Assembly: GCA_020427005.1 (NCBI GenBank)
Contig: JAGQOY010000035.1
Span: 1 to 44,652, forward strand
Source: Planctomycetales bacterium
Lineage (GTDB): Bacteria; Planctomycetota; Planctomycetia; Pirellulales; Pirellulaceae
Length of the DNA: 44,652 nt
Reading direction: 5' to 3'
The translations under genes and the position numbers were made by a program. This document shows, piece by piece, positions 24,401-31,510 of this stretch (the first letter of the stretch is position 1; every line of letters begins with the position of its first letter). The notes beneath the pieces are model-generated. The model saw only the letters and a program-made list of their open reading frames with translations, was not told the origin of the DNA and did no database searches.

Positions 24401-27400
24401 GTTGATGTCATTGTTCTCATGGACAACGTTCTCGAAATCGGTAACAACGAATATCCGTTGCTCTCCTGTTACGCCAAAGGGGATCTTCCCAGTAACACTG
24501 CCAGTGTATTCGGATCCCTGTTGGAGATCGCTCGTTACAGAGTAGATCCCCAACAAGACGTCATCGCTGTTGCCATAGTATTGGTCGCTAGAGAATACAA
24601 CTCGATCGGTCCATGGAGCTATCGCGGTTCTGACGTTTTCGTTGGCAACCGTCCACGAGACTGATATCTGCTGTCCATTGTTTGCCGTAGCAGGAGCTGT
24701 AATGTCTTTTATTACTAAGTCGGACAATTGTATCGAAATCGTGGTGGTGAATTTGTCTTCGGGTTCACCGGCAATTCCATCGCCATCGTTATCCATGGCG
24801 TTGCCGACCAAGTCAAAGACATCTGGTCCCAGAGAAAGCAGGTAGTTGCCTGGATTAGATTGCCGTGGAAAACGAATTCGCACGACGTTCGAGTCCATCA
24901 CGACCACCTGGCTAATCGCAATATTTCCGTTCGGTCCAATTAAACTAGCATCAGATGTCGTGACAGAACTTGGAGCGATTGCTTCACTGAAAGTAACATC
25001 CACAAATTCAAATGGTTGGTCAATGGCTCCTGTTGGTAAGACGCTCACCACACGTGGTCCACCAGCGTCTATTGAAAAACTTCCAACGAAGATATCATCC
25101 ACAACTTCACCTGCCACACCATCTTGATCTTGATCCATCAAAGTACCACCAAGATCGGCAATGAATGGACCCACAGTGACCGAATACTCTCCAGGCTCAG
25201 TCACCGGAGCGAAGCTAACCCGATAGATGTTGTTACCGACATCCTGAATATTGCTAATCGCCAAACTTCCGTCCGGCCCTAGAATCTGAACATCAACTTG
25301 CGTGAAAGTGCCCAAGTTCAGGGCTTCGCTAAAGCTGAGATCTATATGATCCAGAGGTGCGCGAACTTCTGAATGTGGAGCCATAGACTGTAGTTGCGGA
25401 CCGACGCCATCAAGGGACAATGCGCCCACGTATCGATCGTCAAGTTCGCCGGCGATGGCGTCTCCGTCAGAATCCATGGCGATGCCAGCGGGGTCGGTGA
25501 TATCGGGGCCAACAAATAGCTGATAATTGCCGTCTGCGGTTGCGCGAGCTGTATGAATGCGAAAGCGAGTATCACTCAAACGCTCGATGCTGATAACTTC
25601 TACTTCACCCGCTGGCCCAAATAAGCGTGCGTCCGCAGTTGAGAAACTGGATGGAGCGATTGGAACATTGAATGTTACATCAATCGCTTCGATGGCCTGC
25701 GTCACCGAACCGACGGGAGTTTGGGATACGACTCGCAGTGGGTCTCTGGCGACAGTTAATGCCGCCACGTAGCGATCCTGAATATTTTCTCCGTTGTTCC
25801 CGTCACCATCCTGATTCATCAAGTTGCCCGCAACATCCGTCAGAGAAGGCAATATCTCGATTTCATAAGCACCGTTGAAGGGTTGCGCCGGAAAAGTGAT
25901 GCGGTATTGGCGATTGTTCCCCTGAATGGGCTCTACACTTAAAACTTGCGTCGCGGGCTCCATCTCAAGAGGCAATGTCTTGACTACCAAGCCTCCTTTG
26001 ACAGTATCACCTACCAAAACGAATTCACTGTCAAATTCTGACTTTTCCCCAGGCGCAGCAGACAGCTCGAATCCAGCTGACCCCGTGGCTTCAAACATGA
26101 CCAATTTCAGAGGGTATGTGCCTGCCGTTGGGAAATCAAAGATACCCAAAGTCTTGCCGAAATTGCGTCCATCGGCAAACTCCATTATTTGATCACCGAT
26201 TTGCAAGCGGAAGCCATCGTCACTGCCCACAGAAAACGTGTACTTACCACTGGACGGTATTTGAATTGAAGCCGTTGCTTCGAGCACCAAGTAATTGTCA
26301 TTGATGCCCGGTCGATCCAGTGGATTAGTCCGATCGTTAGGGAAGTCGCCACCAATGGGGCCGTAGTTGATAACCTCGACAACCTCTTCCTCGAAACGCG
26401 ACTGAAAATTCGGAGCTTCCAGTATCTGCACGGCTCGCTGAATGTCCGCGAAGGCAATGGTGGAAGCAACCGCACGAACATGTAGGCCGCTTATCGGTAG
26501 GTTTGGATCAATACTATTGCGGACAGCGATCTCCGCGGGCGTCCAAACACGCACATCGTGGGTCGAAAAACTATGTGGATCAACGGGCTCATCGAATGAG
26601 ACCACTACGGAATTGAGCACCGAAGTCACCGTCCCGATGGGAGCATGTGACACAACTCGCGGTCCGGAATTGTCGACATCAAGGCTGGACGAGAATTGGT
26701 CTTGGGGAATTTCTGCAGTGATACCATCGGCATCTTGATCCATGGCGATGGAAGCCGTACTGAGCACATTGGGGCCCAAAGTAATCGTATAACTTCCTGC
26801 TGTCGACAATGTGCCTGTCAGTGTCAATAGGAACGTGCGATCGTTGAGAGCTTCAACTTGCGCAACGCTGATCGCAATGGGCCCCGTAAGCGTGACGTCC
26901 GCAGGGGAAAAAGTACTAACATCGATTGGACGGTCGAATTCCACGTGCAGTCGACTTGGCGATGGTGGTGGAGCAGTAACCTCACCGGAATTCATCAACT
27001 GTGCAATTTCAGCCGGCTCAAGTCCGCGCTCGACGATTGAGACTTCGTCGATCGCTCCTTGAAAGAAGTTTTGACCGTTGTAAACACTGCTACCAATCCG
27101 TGTCCCAGCAGTCGTTGGAACATAAGTTCCAACATTGGTCTCCGACTTTTGTACGCTATCTACGAACACTCGCAGTGTGCCTTCATGGATCGTGGCGGCA
27201 ACATGTGTCCATACTCCAACCTGGGCCATGACACCTGAGCCAGCAAAAAGACCCGTCTTATAGAATGCACCGTATTCACCATCCAAAATAGCAATCGACC
27301 AGTCTCTGCCACTTTGGTCAGCACCAACGATGTTCACGCGGCCTGTCTCTGGGACGACATTTGGGCGGACCCACGCTGACAGAGTCCAATCTTGGGCCGG

Positions 27401-28135
27401 AGCCCATTGACCAAGCTCAATGTAATCTCCATCGCCATCTAGCTCGAATGCTTGTCCGGAATTCCGACCAGCAACGTAACTAACGTCACCCATGAATATT
27501 CCAGATCGGATTCCGCTCGCGTCGATTGCATTACCGTTTGCTTCATAGCGAAAGTGCCTGCCTGTTTCAGGAAGGTCGGCAATTCGATAGACTCGATTCA
27601 CACGCGGACCAATAGCGCGACTCGGTGCCACGGTCAACCAATCGCCGTAATCAACGTAATCGCTAACCGATTGTCCGTTCGGATTGACATTGCTAATTCC
27701 ATCGACCGTGGAAGGATCGTGCGGGCCGCCTGCATCACCCCACCAATTGTTTCTGAAGTTGGCCAGCGTGGGATTGTTTCCCTGATTTTGAGCTGCATTC
27801 AATCGCAATCCAGCGAAGATCGAATTGGATACTGAGGCCTGTTCTCCGGAATCCAAATAGATTCCATAGTCGCCTCCCAAGATGTCCAAATTGGTAGCTG
27901 TCAATAAGCCTCGATCGACCCAGATTGCCGCATTGTCTTGAGATGATGTCGACGTGTTTTCAATACGTCCACCAGCGAATGAAAGTGAAGCACCGTTCAA
28001 AACTCTTACACCGCCACTGTAGGTCGTCTGAACGTTTACGTCGGTAAAGCTTGCGTCCGCAGATACTTCGATGGCATATACCTGGCCTCCACCTATTCCA
28101 TTGCCATCTGTGTCACCTGCATAACGTACTTCCAC
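14246..28135 (-). CDS. Giant surface protein, middle segment: LamG, Ig-like, CARDB array, propeller, cadherin-like repeats
   Basis: This open segment has 4629 codons counted from a GTG at 28135, which directly follows the TAA. It has no signal sequence or ribosome site of its own, so it is almost certainly the continuation of the N-terminal segment. In order it holds the end of the sixth beta-helix repeat with an NNWWGD-GGPHDPS signature (to ~27600), a LamG/concanavalin-like domain (27590-26990), five SbsA-type Ig-like domains with a PA14-like insert (26980-24735), thirteen CARDB-like repeats (24730-19450), an IPT/TIG-like domain (~19110-18850), a stretch I do not recognise (18840-17300), an Ig/Fn3-like domain, a beta-propeller (16820-16060), a further CARDB-like domain, and four cadherin-like repeats. 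It ends at TAG 14246-14248, at the last strand of the fourth cadherin-like repeat. Confidence 0.88.
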   Translation of the reverse strand: MEVRYAGDTDGNGIGGGQVYAIEVSADASFTDVNVQTTYSGGVRVLNGASLSFAGGRIENTSTSSQDNAAIWVDRGLLTATNLDILGGDYGIYLDSGEQASVSNSIFAGLRLNAAQNQGNNPTLANFRNNWWGDAGGPHDPSTVDGISNVNPNGQSVSDYVDYGDWLTVAPSRAIGPRVNRVYRIADLPETGRHFRYEANGNAIDASGIRSGIFMGDVSYVAGRNSGQAFELDGDGDYIELGQWAPAQDWTLSAWVRPNVVPETGRVNIVGADQSGRDWSIAILDGEYGAFYKTGLFAGSGVMAQVGVWTHVAATIHEGTLRVFVDSVQKSETNVGTYVPTTAGTRIGSSVYNGQNFFQGAIDEVSIVERGLEPAEIAQLMNSGEVTAPPPSPSRLHVEFDRPIDVSTFSPADVTLTGPIAISVAQVEALNDRTFLLTLTGTLSTAGSYTITLGPNVLSTASIAMDQDADGITAEIPQDQFSSSLDVDNSGPRVVSHAPIGTVTSVLNSVVVSFDEPVDPHSFSTHDVRVWTPAEIAVRNSIDPNLPISGLHVRAVASTIAFADIQRAVQILEAPNFQSRFEEEVVEVINYGPIGGDFPNDRTNPLDRPGINDNYLVLEATASIQIPSSGKYTFSVGSDDGFRLQIGDQIMEFADGRNFGKTLGIFDFPTAGTYPLKLVMFEATGSAGFELSAAPGEKSEFDSEFVLVGDTVKGGLVVKTLPLEMEPATQVLSVEPIQGNNRQYRITFPAQPFNGAYEIEILPSLTDVAGNLMNQDGDGNNGENIQDRYVAALTVARDPLRVVSQTPVGSVTQAIEAIDVTFNVPIAPSSFSTADARLFGPAGEVEVISIERLSDTRFRIHTARATADGNYQLFVGPDITDPAGIAMDSDGDAIAGELDDRYVGALSLDGVGPQLQSMAPHSEVRAPLDHIDLSFSEALNLGTFTQVDVQILGPDGSLAISNIQDVGNNIYRVSFAPVTEPGEYSVTVGPFIADLGGTLMDQDQDGVAGEVVDDIFVGSFSIDAGGPRVVSVLPTGAIDQPFEFVDVTFSEAIAPSSVTTSDASLIGPNGNIAISQVVVMDSNVVRIRFPRQSNPGNYLLSLGPDVFDLVGNAMDNDGDGIAGEPEDKFTTTISIQLSDLVIKDITAPATANNGQQISVSWTVANENVRTAIAPWTDRVVFSSDQYYGNSDDVLLGIYSVTSDLQQGSEYTGSVTGKIPFGVTGEQRIFVVTDFENVVHENNDINNRSQKFITVEFARPPADLIVDAVTLPTSLGVGAAANITWRVRNDGTAATDQSSWLDRIYLSSDTTLGGDILLGEFTHQGSLAPDASYTRSQSIVVPASVSPGNYFVLVQTDALNTLEEPGAEGNNVSASQQIGVTPQPLADLVINSVSIAAGQTPTSGEPLTVNWTGTNLGTADVLQKWTDRLYLSTDDTWSGNDLLLGGLEQVGPLAANASYQAQLIATLPDGISGQYYLIAVPDALQNIQEGVGESTGVKASNPIAVTSFPYADLTVGQVTAPELLIGDPVDLTVSWTIENVGAGAGREDHWWDRVVLSGDDVFGNSDDRQIGIFEHFGSMPSGTSYDRTEIIQLPARTSGRFTLFVQTDSTDQVYELPGHQPNVMAAGHPVDITATPYADLVVSNVAATGTPLSGQPIDVQWTVSNQGIATTNTSTWTDYIYISKDPTGATGLRLIGSNVHGGALGVSQSYSRSTQVTIPRDANGEHYVFVKTSGPYEFIYDKVGNTGRSDVIDVIYIPPPPVDLQITEVTLGGLTSAFDSSQVEVTWTVRNQGPQDTEGGWSDRLFLQSVDNPNERYEFGRYNVANPLEAGKTITRTELVTLPRATGVYRFVVQTDSLGQVVETDETNNETSSDNLLINLRPRPDLRVVNLVSPSSVTAGTIIDVKFTVANVGSADTPSGGSRWSDRVWLSSSAGSLTGAILLGELQNQSALGYPGTETGQPNEYQSEASFLIPRALAGNWFVVVDTDARGVVDEYPSDGNNRAAAAIAIDANPVPPPDLVVQQISGPGDVFDDSTITVRYRVANLGAGQTDPGSWSDQIWLTLGKDGPKPARGDRYLGAASHSGVLQVGDFYEVETNVSIPKGLTGQYFLTVYADGWNRVYEAAFESNLNPDAPNDMEGSNYGSTPLNVLLTPPADLQVTKVLADASGVGDQQFTVTWEVTNNGAGQTDRDVWADAVYLSSDDVLDGSDQLIFAIPQPGPLAPGEAYEHSATFTLPPSAAGSHIFVRTNVDPRIALTEEEKFLSEVRAVLQRIEAATGKPIGDVKVSDLKKFGYAELQDILAGPTNTLQTVYEGPYTDNNVGQTETHVLSADADLRVNSVTASPTSFSGEPLTVSWEIENVGAFSTANETKSVDQYVFLSRDSVFDSSRAILAARVPHVFSSPLAPGQKYSQSVEVATPVGSSGRWYAHVFTNVALNKHGISFGAWGKSAFPIWVNEFATHAWENGEKQNNQGTSNEINVTYSEADLEISDLVVIPATPNSGGLAEVSFTVTNAGTRATRVSGWTDSIYLSTDLSLDSYDIFLGKVERREPLAAGASYVVTTQVRMPDNIGGKFYLTVATDAVLGPWSPGWHPRPLPYPTAEGPARLYGTGSGNVLEFADEDDNLATQELDIQFVPTPDLVIDNVTAPTRLEVGQRFNVTYVVSNDGGPVPSSQVPYLDRIYLSRDTTLDVASDHFVGQIKRTKALASGESETVTNEFWLPRGLVGDYYVFVLLDVPSASRPRGEIFETNDENNSGRSLTPMLIEVPPPSDVQVIDVSGPSSASVGEIVTVDWTVQNRGEVAVRGRLADAVYLSADGVWDIGDRFVGRIDPPLGRTLQPGDSYSATLDFEMPITLPGEYRLLVRTDIFDDVYEGENNRNNTGFADNTLSVSVPLLRFDIPLDDQISAGSTRLYELDTEPGQTVRIDLDSLNNIGSHELFVRFEDLPSPYEFDAKYEGYLRPDQNLVIPETLGGRYFILARAGVRDDQNEDGTLPQRASYPIQLNATRIPFGITGVTPDSGGDDRYVTVRIFGAEFPEQATVRLVRPQFAELAPVSQRRVDATQIIAVFDLRDAPHGLYDVQVLHPDGRVATDPYRFQVEGADPLESNVGMGGPNLIGLGETGFYGIPVQSLSNIDTPYTVIEYAVPNVKNNSSFVPGPAITMQTGIRGDAGTVAPLFDSISTFDFSSVTPELNLSGVLTGRAVAIDLPAFSTTELSMAVTVYPGLRELLEQNPDYLSTLRPDELDELSFDFYVVASATPMTSQQYIDYQTAEADKLRNAILADSDAPAGLKGIAGDPTTFAELYLQALTDRGLVRSEDVAPRADNHSDNVNVFFAAVGGLLGGQAGQGILDEAAQDFANAEVTLSDLMEQLRGYYGHTPDANSGGILADFANYDLEIANRTSFVTFTIRAGEPDQFDGGQAAQTVVFNTSGLGDSVDLGVAVDGPDGVGNFNMVPRATPLPYSVSVLHESEADLPAREIRIVVPMDDTLDERSFQLSDIDLAGLIIPIPAGRPSFVGEFDLFESQGYVLQVTAGVDAVTRNATWLLRAIDPRDGLPPRDPTVGLLQPGQSVDVGFWVEAETVAAAGTGGDVQTGDVIELVARTIIDEGTPRDSDISSSILDAFAPTSSWSVIPLGANRYQIAWSAEDDAGGSGVKYYSLLVSEDGGNRFRTILYQTQDTSYIYRGTEGNTPTFLVRAMDEAGNVEPAPAGVRVPYLTAPINLGAPPQAPAFTTIELPVAEANPTPVTSRVFTEAALGITARTSVSQPSKFTRVIRPLAAERLATIPGLSGAGIGTLAIAVSPDGRWVYVSGGDGRNDLVRIDLKNPSAAPQVLRQLDIPIYEMAFDEANQLWATSGGEGLVQLDPTTGQVLDSFGAGVALGIASIPGENALYVATAGGVLKFDTAQRKFEAFSELRVDSLAVAADGTLYGTQWPSGGSILKFDFRGRASVVSEIRDAESIVFGAAGSLLDGVLIVGHQDSGQISLLDPNSFQTTVIAAGGLPRVEGLEVLPDGRVLVTQGEQIDVLFTVAAPRVIQTRILDGNNRATIAFDTALLTGNSTNSASANNLQNYKLVNLDTGEQIAIGGVRYDAQTRTANLLFETLAPAPYRLTISSKVQSEQGIELGGEGESVDFRVFENVTAVMPVQFKNTRINRQDGTILVDVQVTNNGGFDVAGPVQIVFSQLVGNNIAVQLNGEALIDPVIEVLQNGVPLPVGGTTTFTSVVVSNPNLLDLNFTPTVRAALPPNQLPLFLSSPALSAAEGERYAYAAEADDPDGNTITYVLSKAPEGAIVNPVTGQLDWTPGKWTEPTVDFELRAYDARGAYKRQNWTVNVSGANHAPIISPIADQLLTEGELLEVPVSAFDADGDALFYFADNLPPGAVFDLYSQALRWRPRGDAAGVYEDVTLIVSDGYTETQAIFEIVVTNNNTPPSLAPINDFDLREGDEVSFRLVASDEDGDRLRFLSPNLPPGAFLDPNTGLFEWSLGYDQHGDYMVDFLVDDGISETKQTATFHVANVNGQVAFASLSSLEIFEGQSITLRVAAQDPDQPGATNEPSNVLEDFFVDQGILIPKLDYSHSVLPQGASYDLETQLFTWTPDFEQSGHYAITFQVADDGDGTGVATTDTVTLS
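16060..16820 (-). other. First beta-propeller-like domain
   Basis: The stretch has short repeated blades of the form IAVSPDGRWVYVSGGDG, YEMAFDEANQLWATSGGEG, GIASIPGENALYVATAGG, LAVAADGTLYGTQWPSG and LEVLPDGRVLVTQGEQ. This fits an NHL or Vgb/streptogramin-lyase type propeller. No catalytic residues can be assigned by eye. In a surface protein it is likely a ligand-binding platform. Confidence 0.7.
19450..24730 (-). repeat. Array of thirteen CARDB-like repeats
   Basis: I count thirteen units of about 130 residues, each opening with [AP]DL-V--V--P and followed by VSWTV-N-G, a W-DR-YLS-D box, and a closing FVLVQTD---V-E-E-NN motif. This matches CARDB, an adhesive cell-surface domain of bacteria and archaea. 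The units are well diverged from each other, so the array is old. A fourteenth CARDB-like unit stands apart near 15720-15400. Confidence 0.8.
24735..26980 (-). repeat. Five SbsA-type Ig-like domains with a PA14-like insert
   Basis: Each unit has the PRVVS-xP-G opening, a VDVTFSEAI-PSS strand and a closing acidic loop of the MDxDxDGxxGE type, for example MDSDGDAIAGE and MDNDGDGIAGE. The repeated acidic loop looks like a calcium site (inference). In the second unit, around 26400-26050, there is a PA14-like insert with SGKYTFSVGSDDGFRLQIGD and an FPTAGTYPLKLVMFE strand. PA14 domains are usually carbohydrate-binding. Confidence 0.72.
26990..27590 (-). other. LamG / concanavalin A-like domain
   Basis: This part of the giant protein has the LamG jellyroll pattern: AFELDGDGDYIELGQ, then WTLSAWVRPN, WTHVAATIHEGTLRVFVDS, TRIGSSVYNGQNFFQGAIDE, and VSIVERGLEPAEIAQLM. 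The DGDGDYI opening and the GAIDEV closing strand are typical of the LamG-3 type. Such domains bind carbohydrate or protein ligands and are common in secreted planctomycete proteins. It sits directly after the beta-helix repeats. Confidence 0.8.
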
Positions 28136-31100
28136 ATCTTACAGGACACTCTTACGATCTGATACATTAATCGCCTCCCAGGCACCAGGAAATGCCACGG
28201 TCGACGTACCATCGGCATTGGAATCTCCCCCAATTGAATCGTCGAACGTCGAGGTGAAAACAATCGGTTCTGCTGCGGTCCCGAGGGCTTTCAGAGCTCC
28301 TGATTCAGCAACAATGTAATCGCCGGTCCCAATTTTGATGACTGTTCCTGGCATTATGGTGAGAGTTGTAGTTGCCTCTAGAGAATTATTGATAGACAAG
28401 TTAGTAGTTAAACTGATCGGCAGAGAACCGTAGTTCCAGGTACGATCCGCTGTCAAATTTCCTCCTTGGATATAAATGGCGTCACCACCTCGATTACCCG
28501 AGGCCGTTAACCCATTAACCATCGGATCGGTATCCAATTCAAAGTAATAGGCTACCCCAGTGTTATCCTGCACATGGAGGTTTTCCAGAATTGGGTTACC
28601 GGCCAAGACATTCAGCGCATTGCTATATCCGGACTTAATTCTGACATTGCTCAGGCGAGTTTGCTCTTCAGGTACACTGCTTTCGTGATAGATCTGAATG
28701 GACGGTGTCTGTCCACCTCCAGTTCCATTACCATCCGTGTCACCGGAGAATCGCACTTCTACGTTTTCCAGAACGTTGCCCGGTCCCTGCAGGTAAATAG
28801 ACTCCCAGGCCCCAGCGAATGGTTCGGAATTGGTTCCGTCCGCATTCGAGTCCCCACCAACAGAATCATCAAGGTCAGAAGTTATTACGATTGGTTGCTC
28901 GGCTGTACCCATTGCTTTTAGGGTACCTGACTGAGCGTAGATATAATCGCCTCTTGGTACTTTTACTACCGTGCCCGGCATAATGGTCAGCGTGGAAGTT
29001 GCCGTTTGAGAGTTATTGATCGATAGTGAAGCGGTCAAAACAACCGGCAGTGTTCCGTAATCCCAGATTCGGTCACTTGTCAGATTTCCGCCCTGAACAA
29101 AAATGGCATCACCATTGTTACCTTGGGCTGTCAATCCACTGACAACTGGATTCGTATCCAATTCAAAGTAGAACGCAACGCCTACGTTATCTTGTGCATG
29201 GATATTCTCGAGCGTTGGGTTGCCATCCAAAACGTTAAGCCCGTTGCTGTAGCCCGACTTGATTCTTACATTGCTCAACCGAGTTTGCTCATTTGGCTCG
29301 CCCCCGACATGGTAAATCTGAATTGACGGTGTCTGGCCACCGCCAATTCCATTGCCATCCGTGTCACCCGAGTACCTAACCTCCACGTTTTCCAAAACAT
29401 TTCCGGGTCCCTGTAAGTAAATCGATTCCCAGGAACCGGGATACGGGACAGTGGTAGCCCCATCAGCATTCGAATCACCTCCCAAAGAATCGTCAGAAGT
29501 TGACGTAAAGACAATGGGTTGAGCTGCTGTCCCCAAGGCAAGCAAAGTACCTGTCTGTGAATGTATGAAGTCTCCTCGCGGAATCTTGACAACTGTGCCT
29601 GGCATGATCGTGAGAGTAGTAGTTGCCTCCAGCGAATTATTGATGGTCAGATTAGTGGTCAGGCTAATCGGCAAGACACCGTAATCCCAGGTGCGATCCG
29701 ATGTTAGATTTCCTCCCTGAATAAAAATCGCGTCTCCCTTATTTCCGCTAGCAGTTAGACCACTAACGTTGGGATTGGTGTCCAATTCAAAATAGTAAGC
29801 AACTCCGAGATTGCCCTGCACATGGATGTTCTCGAGAATTGGATTTCCAGCTAATACATTCAAGGCATTGCTATAACCAGACTTGATTCTGACATTGCTC
29901 AAGCGTGTTTGTTCTGCCGGAACACTACTCTCATGATAGATTTGAATCGAGGGCGTTTGCCCGCCTCCAGTTCCATTACCGTCGGTATCGCCCGAGTACC
30001 GAACCTCAACGTTCTCCAGAATGTTTCCGGGTCCCTGTAAATAAATAGACTCCCAAGTACCAGGATAGGGCGTAGATGCAGAGGCATCTGCGTTCGAGTC
30101 GCCTCCAACTGTGTCGTCCAAATAAGAGGTGATGATGATCGGTTGTGTGGCTGTGCCCAGAGCTTTGAGCGTACCAGTCTGCGAATGAATGTATCCTCCT
30201 ATTGGAACTTTCACGACAGTACCGGGCATAATCGTGAACTGAGAATTGTTAATCGTCAGTGTTCCAGTCAGGACCACGGGCAGCGTACCATAATTCCACG
30301 TGCGATCGCTTGTTAAATTCCCTGCCTGTACAAAAATCGCGTCTCCCTTATTACCGCTGGCAGTTAGTCCACTAACAATCGGATCAGTAACAAGTTCGAA
30401 ATAGAATGCCACTCCCAAATTATCTTGGGCATGAACGTTGCTTAAATGGGGGTTGCCCTTTAGCACGTTGATCCCATTGCTGTAACCAGAACGAATGCTC
30501 ACGTCGCTCAGAGTCGTTTGTAATTCTGGCTCCAGGCTTGTTTGGTTGATCTGAATGGAGGGTGTTTGTCCACCTCCGGTACCATTACCATCCGTATCTC
30601 CGGCATAGCGCACCTCGGTGTGTTGCAATACATTGCCAGGACCAGTGAGATAGATTGATTCCCAGGAACCCGGGTAAGGTCCAGTAGCGGAGTCATCATT
30701 GTTGGAATCTCCTCCCGCCGTATCATCAGTCAACGATGTGAAGATAACGGGTTGCGCTGCCGTCCCGAGGGCTTTTAGTGTTCCACTAAGCGCGTTAACG
30801 ATTCCACCTGTTGGAATTTTGATTACGTTGCCGGCCAAAATCGTTAACGTAGCGCTATCACTAATTGTCAGGTTGGTATTCAAGTGGGCTGGCAATCCAC
30901 CAAAATCCCAAGTTCGGCTAACCGCTAGATTTCCACCATCCACCAGAACTTGATTGCCCGCTGTATCGCTTGCGACAAGTTGTGAGAATTTTGGTGCAGC
31001 AAGTAATGTCTGGTGAAATGCAATTCCTCCTGCGTGCTGGACGCGAACCGAATCTAGCTGCGGATCACTGCCCGCTATATCGACGCCTGTGGAGGCTATA

Positions 31101-31510
31101 TTGTCGATAAGCAAGTCATTGATATGAGTAGCGCCCTTCGCCAAACCGATAGCAGCTACGAAGCTTCCTGAAGTAGGGCCATTGGACCTTCCCGCATAAC
31201 GCACTTCGGCATGGCTCAACTGGACTCCTGCGTCCCCGGCATTGAAATACAGAGCCTCCCAATCGCCTCTCTGAGGATTGCCCACATCGGTTGTCAAGTC
31301 CTCGCCAACGGTGTCATCAAGGCTGCTGGTAAAAACGATCGGCTGACTAGCCAAACCAATGGCGTCAAGGATTCCACGCACATCCAGCATTTTGCCTTGA
31401 TCGAACTTGACAATTGTGCCAGGTTCGATGGTCAACTTTGTCCCTGGATTGAACACGACATCATTAGTAACTCGAATAGTGCCGGACCAAACTTCGTCTG
31501 AATTGAAAAT
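27600..31510 (-). repeat. Six tandem ~205-residue (610-630 bp) beta-helix-like repeats
   Basis: The LTSDRTW-type motif recurs near 30915, 30303, 29694, 29071 and 28443, giving a period of roughly 610 to 627 bp. Repeats 2 to 5 are very similar in protein and differ mostly at synonymous positions. The first (31500-30890) and sixth (28415-27600) are divergent caps, and the sixth ends with a typical right-handed beta-helix NWWG motif. The pattern suggests past tandem duplication under protein-level selection. I infer a long, stiff rod near the cell-proximal N-terminus. Confidence 0.85.
28139..28141 (-). other. In-frame TAA stop inside the sixth repeat
   Basis: The minus strand reads GTC CTG TAA GAT GTG GAA. 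In the neighbouring repeat (28740-28800) the matching codons are GTT CTG GAA AAC GTA GAA, so the stop aligns with a conserved glutamate. A single G-to-T change would make it. Coding resumes immediately in the same frame with the conserved GDTDGNG loop, so this is a point nonsense codon, not a frameshift. Confidence 0.93.

Noticed and set aside
27600..31510. Tandem repeats that could be taken for a CRISPR or non-coding repeat array
   Set aside because: The ~610-630 bp period and conserved protein reading frame show coding repeats.
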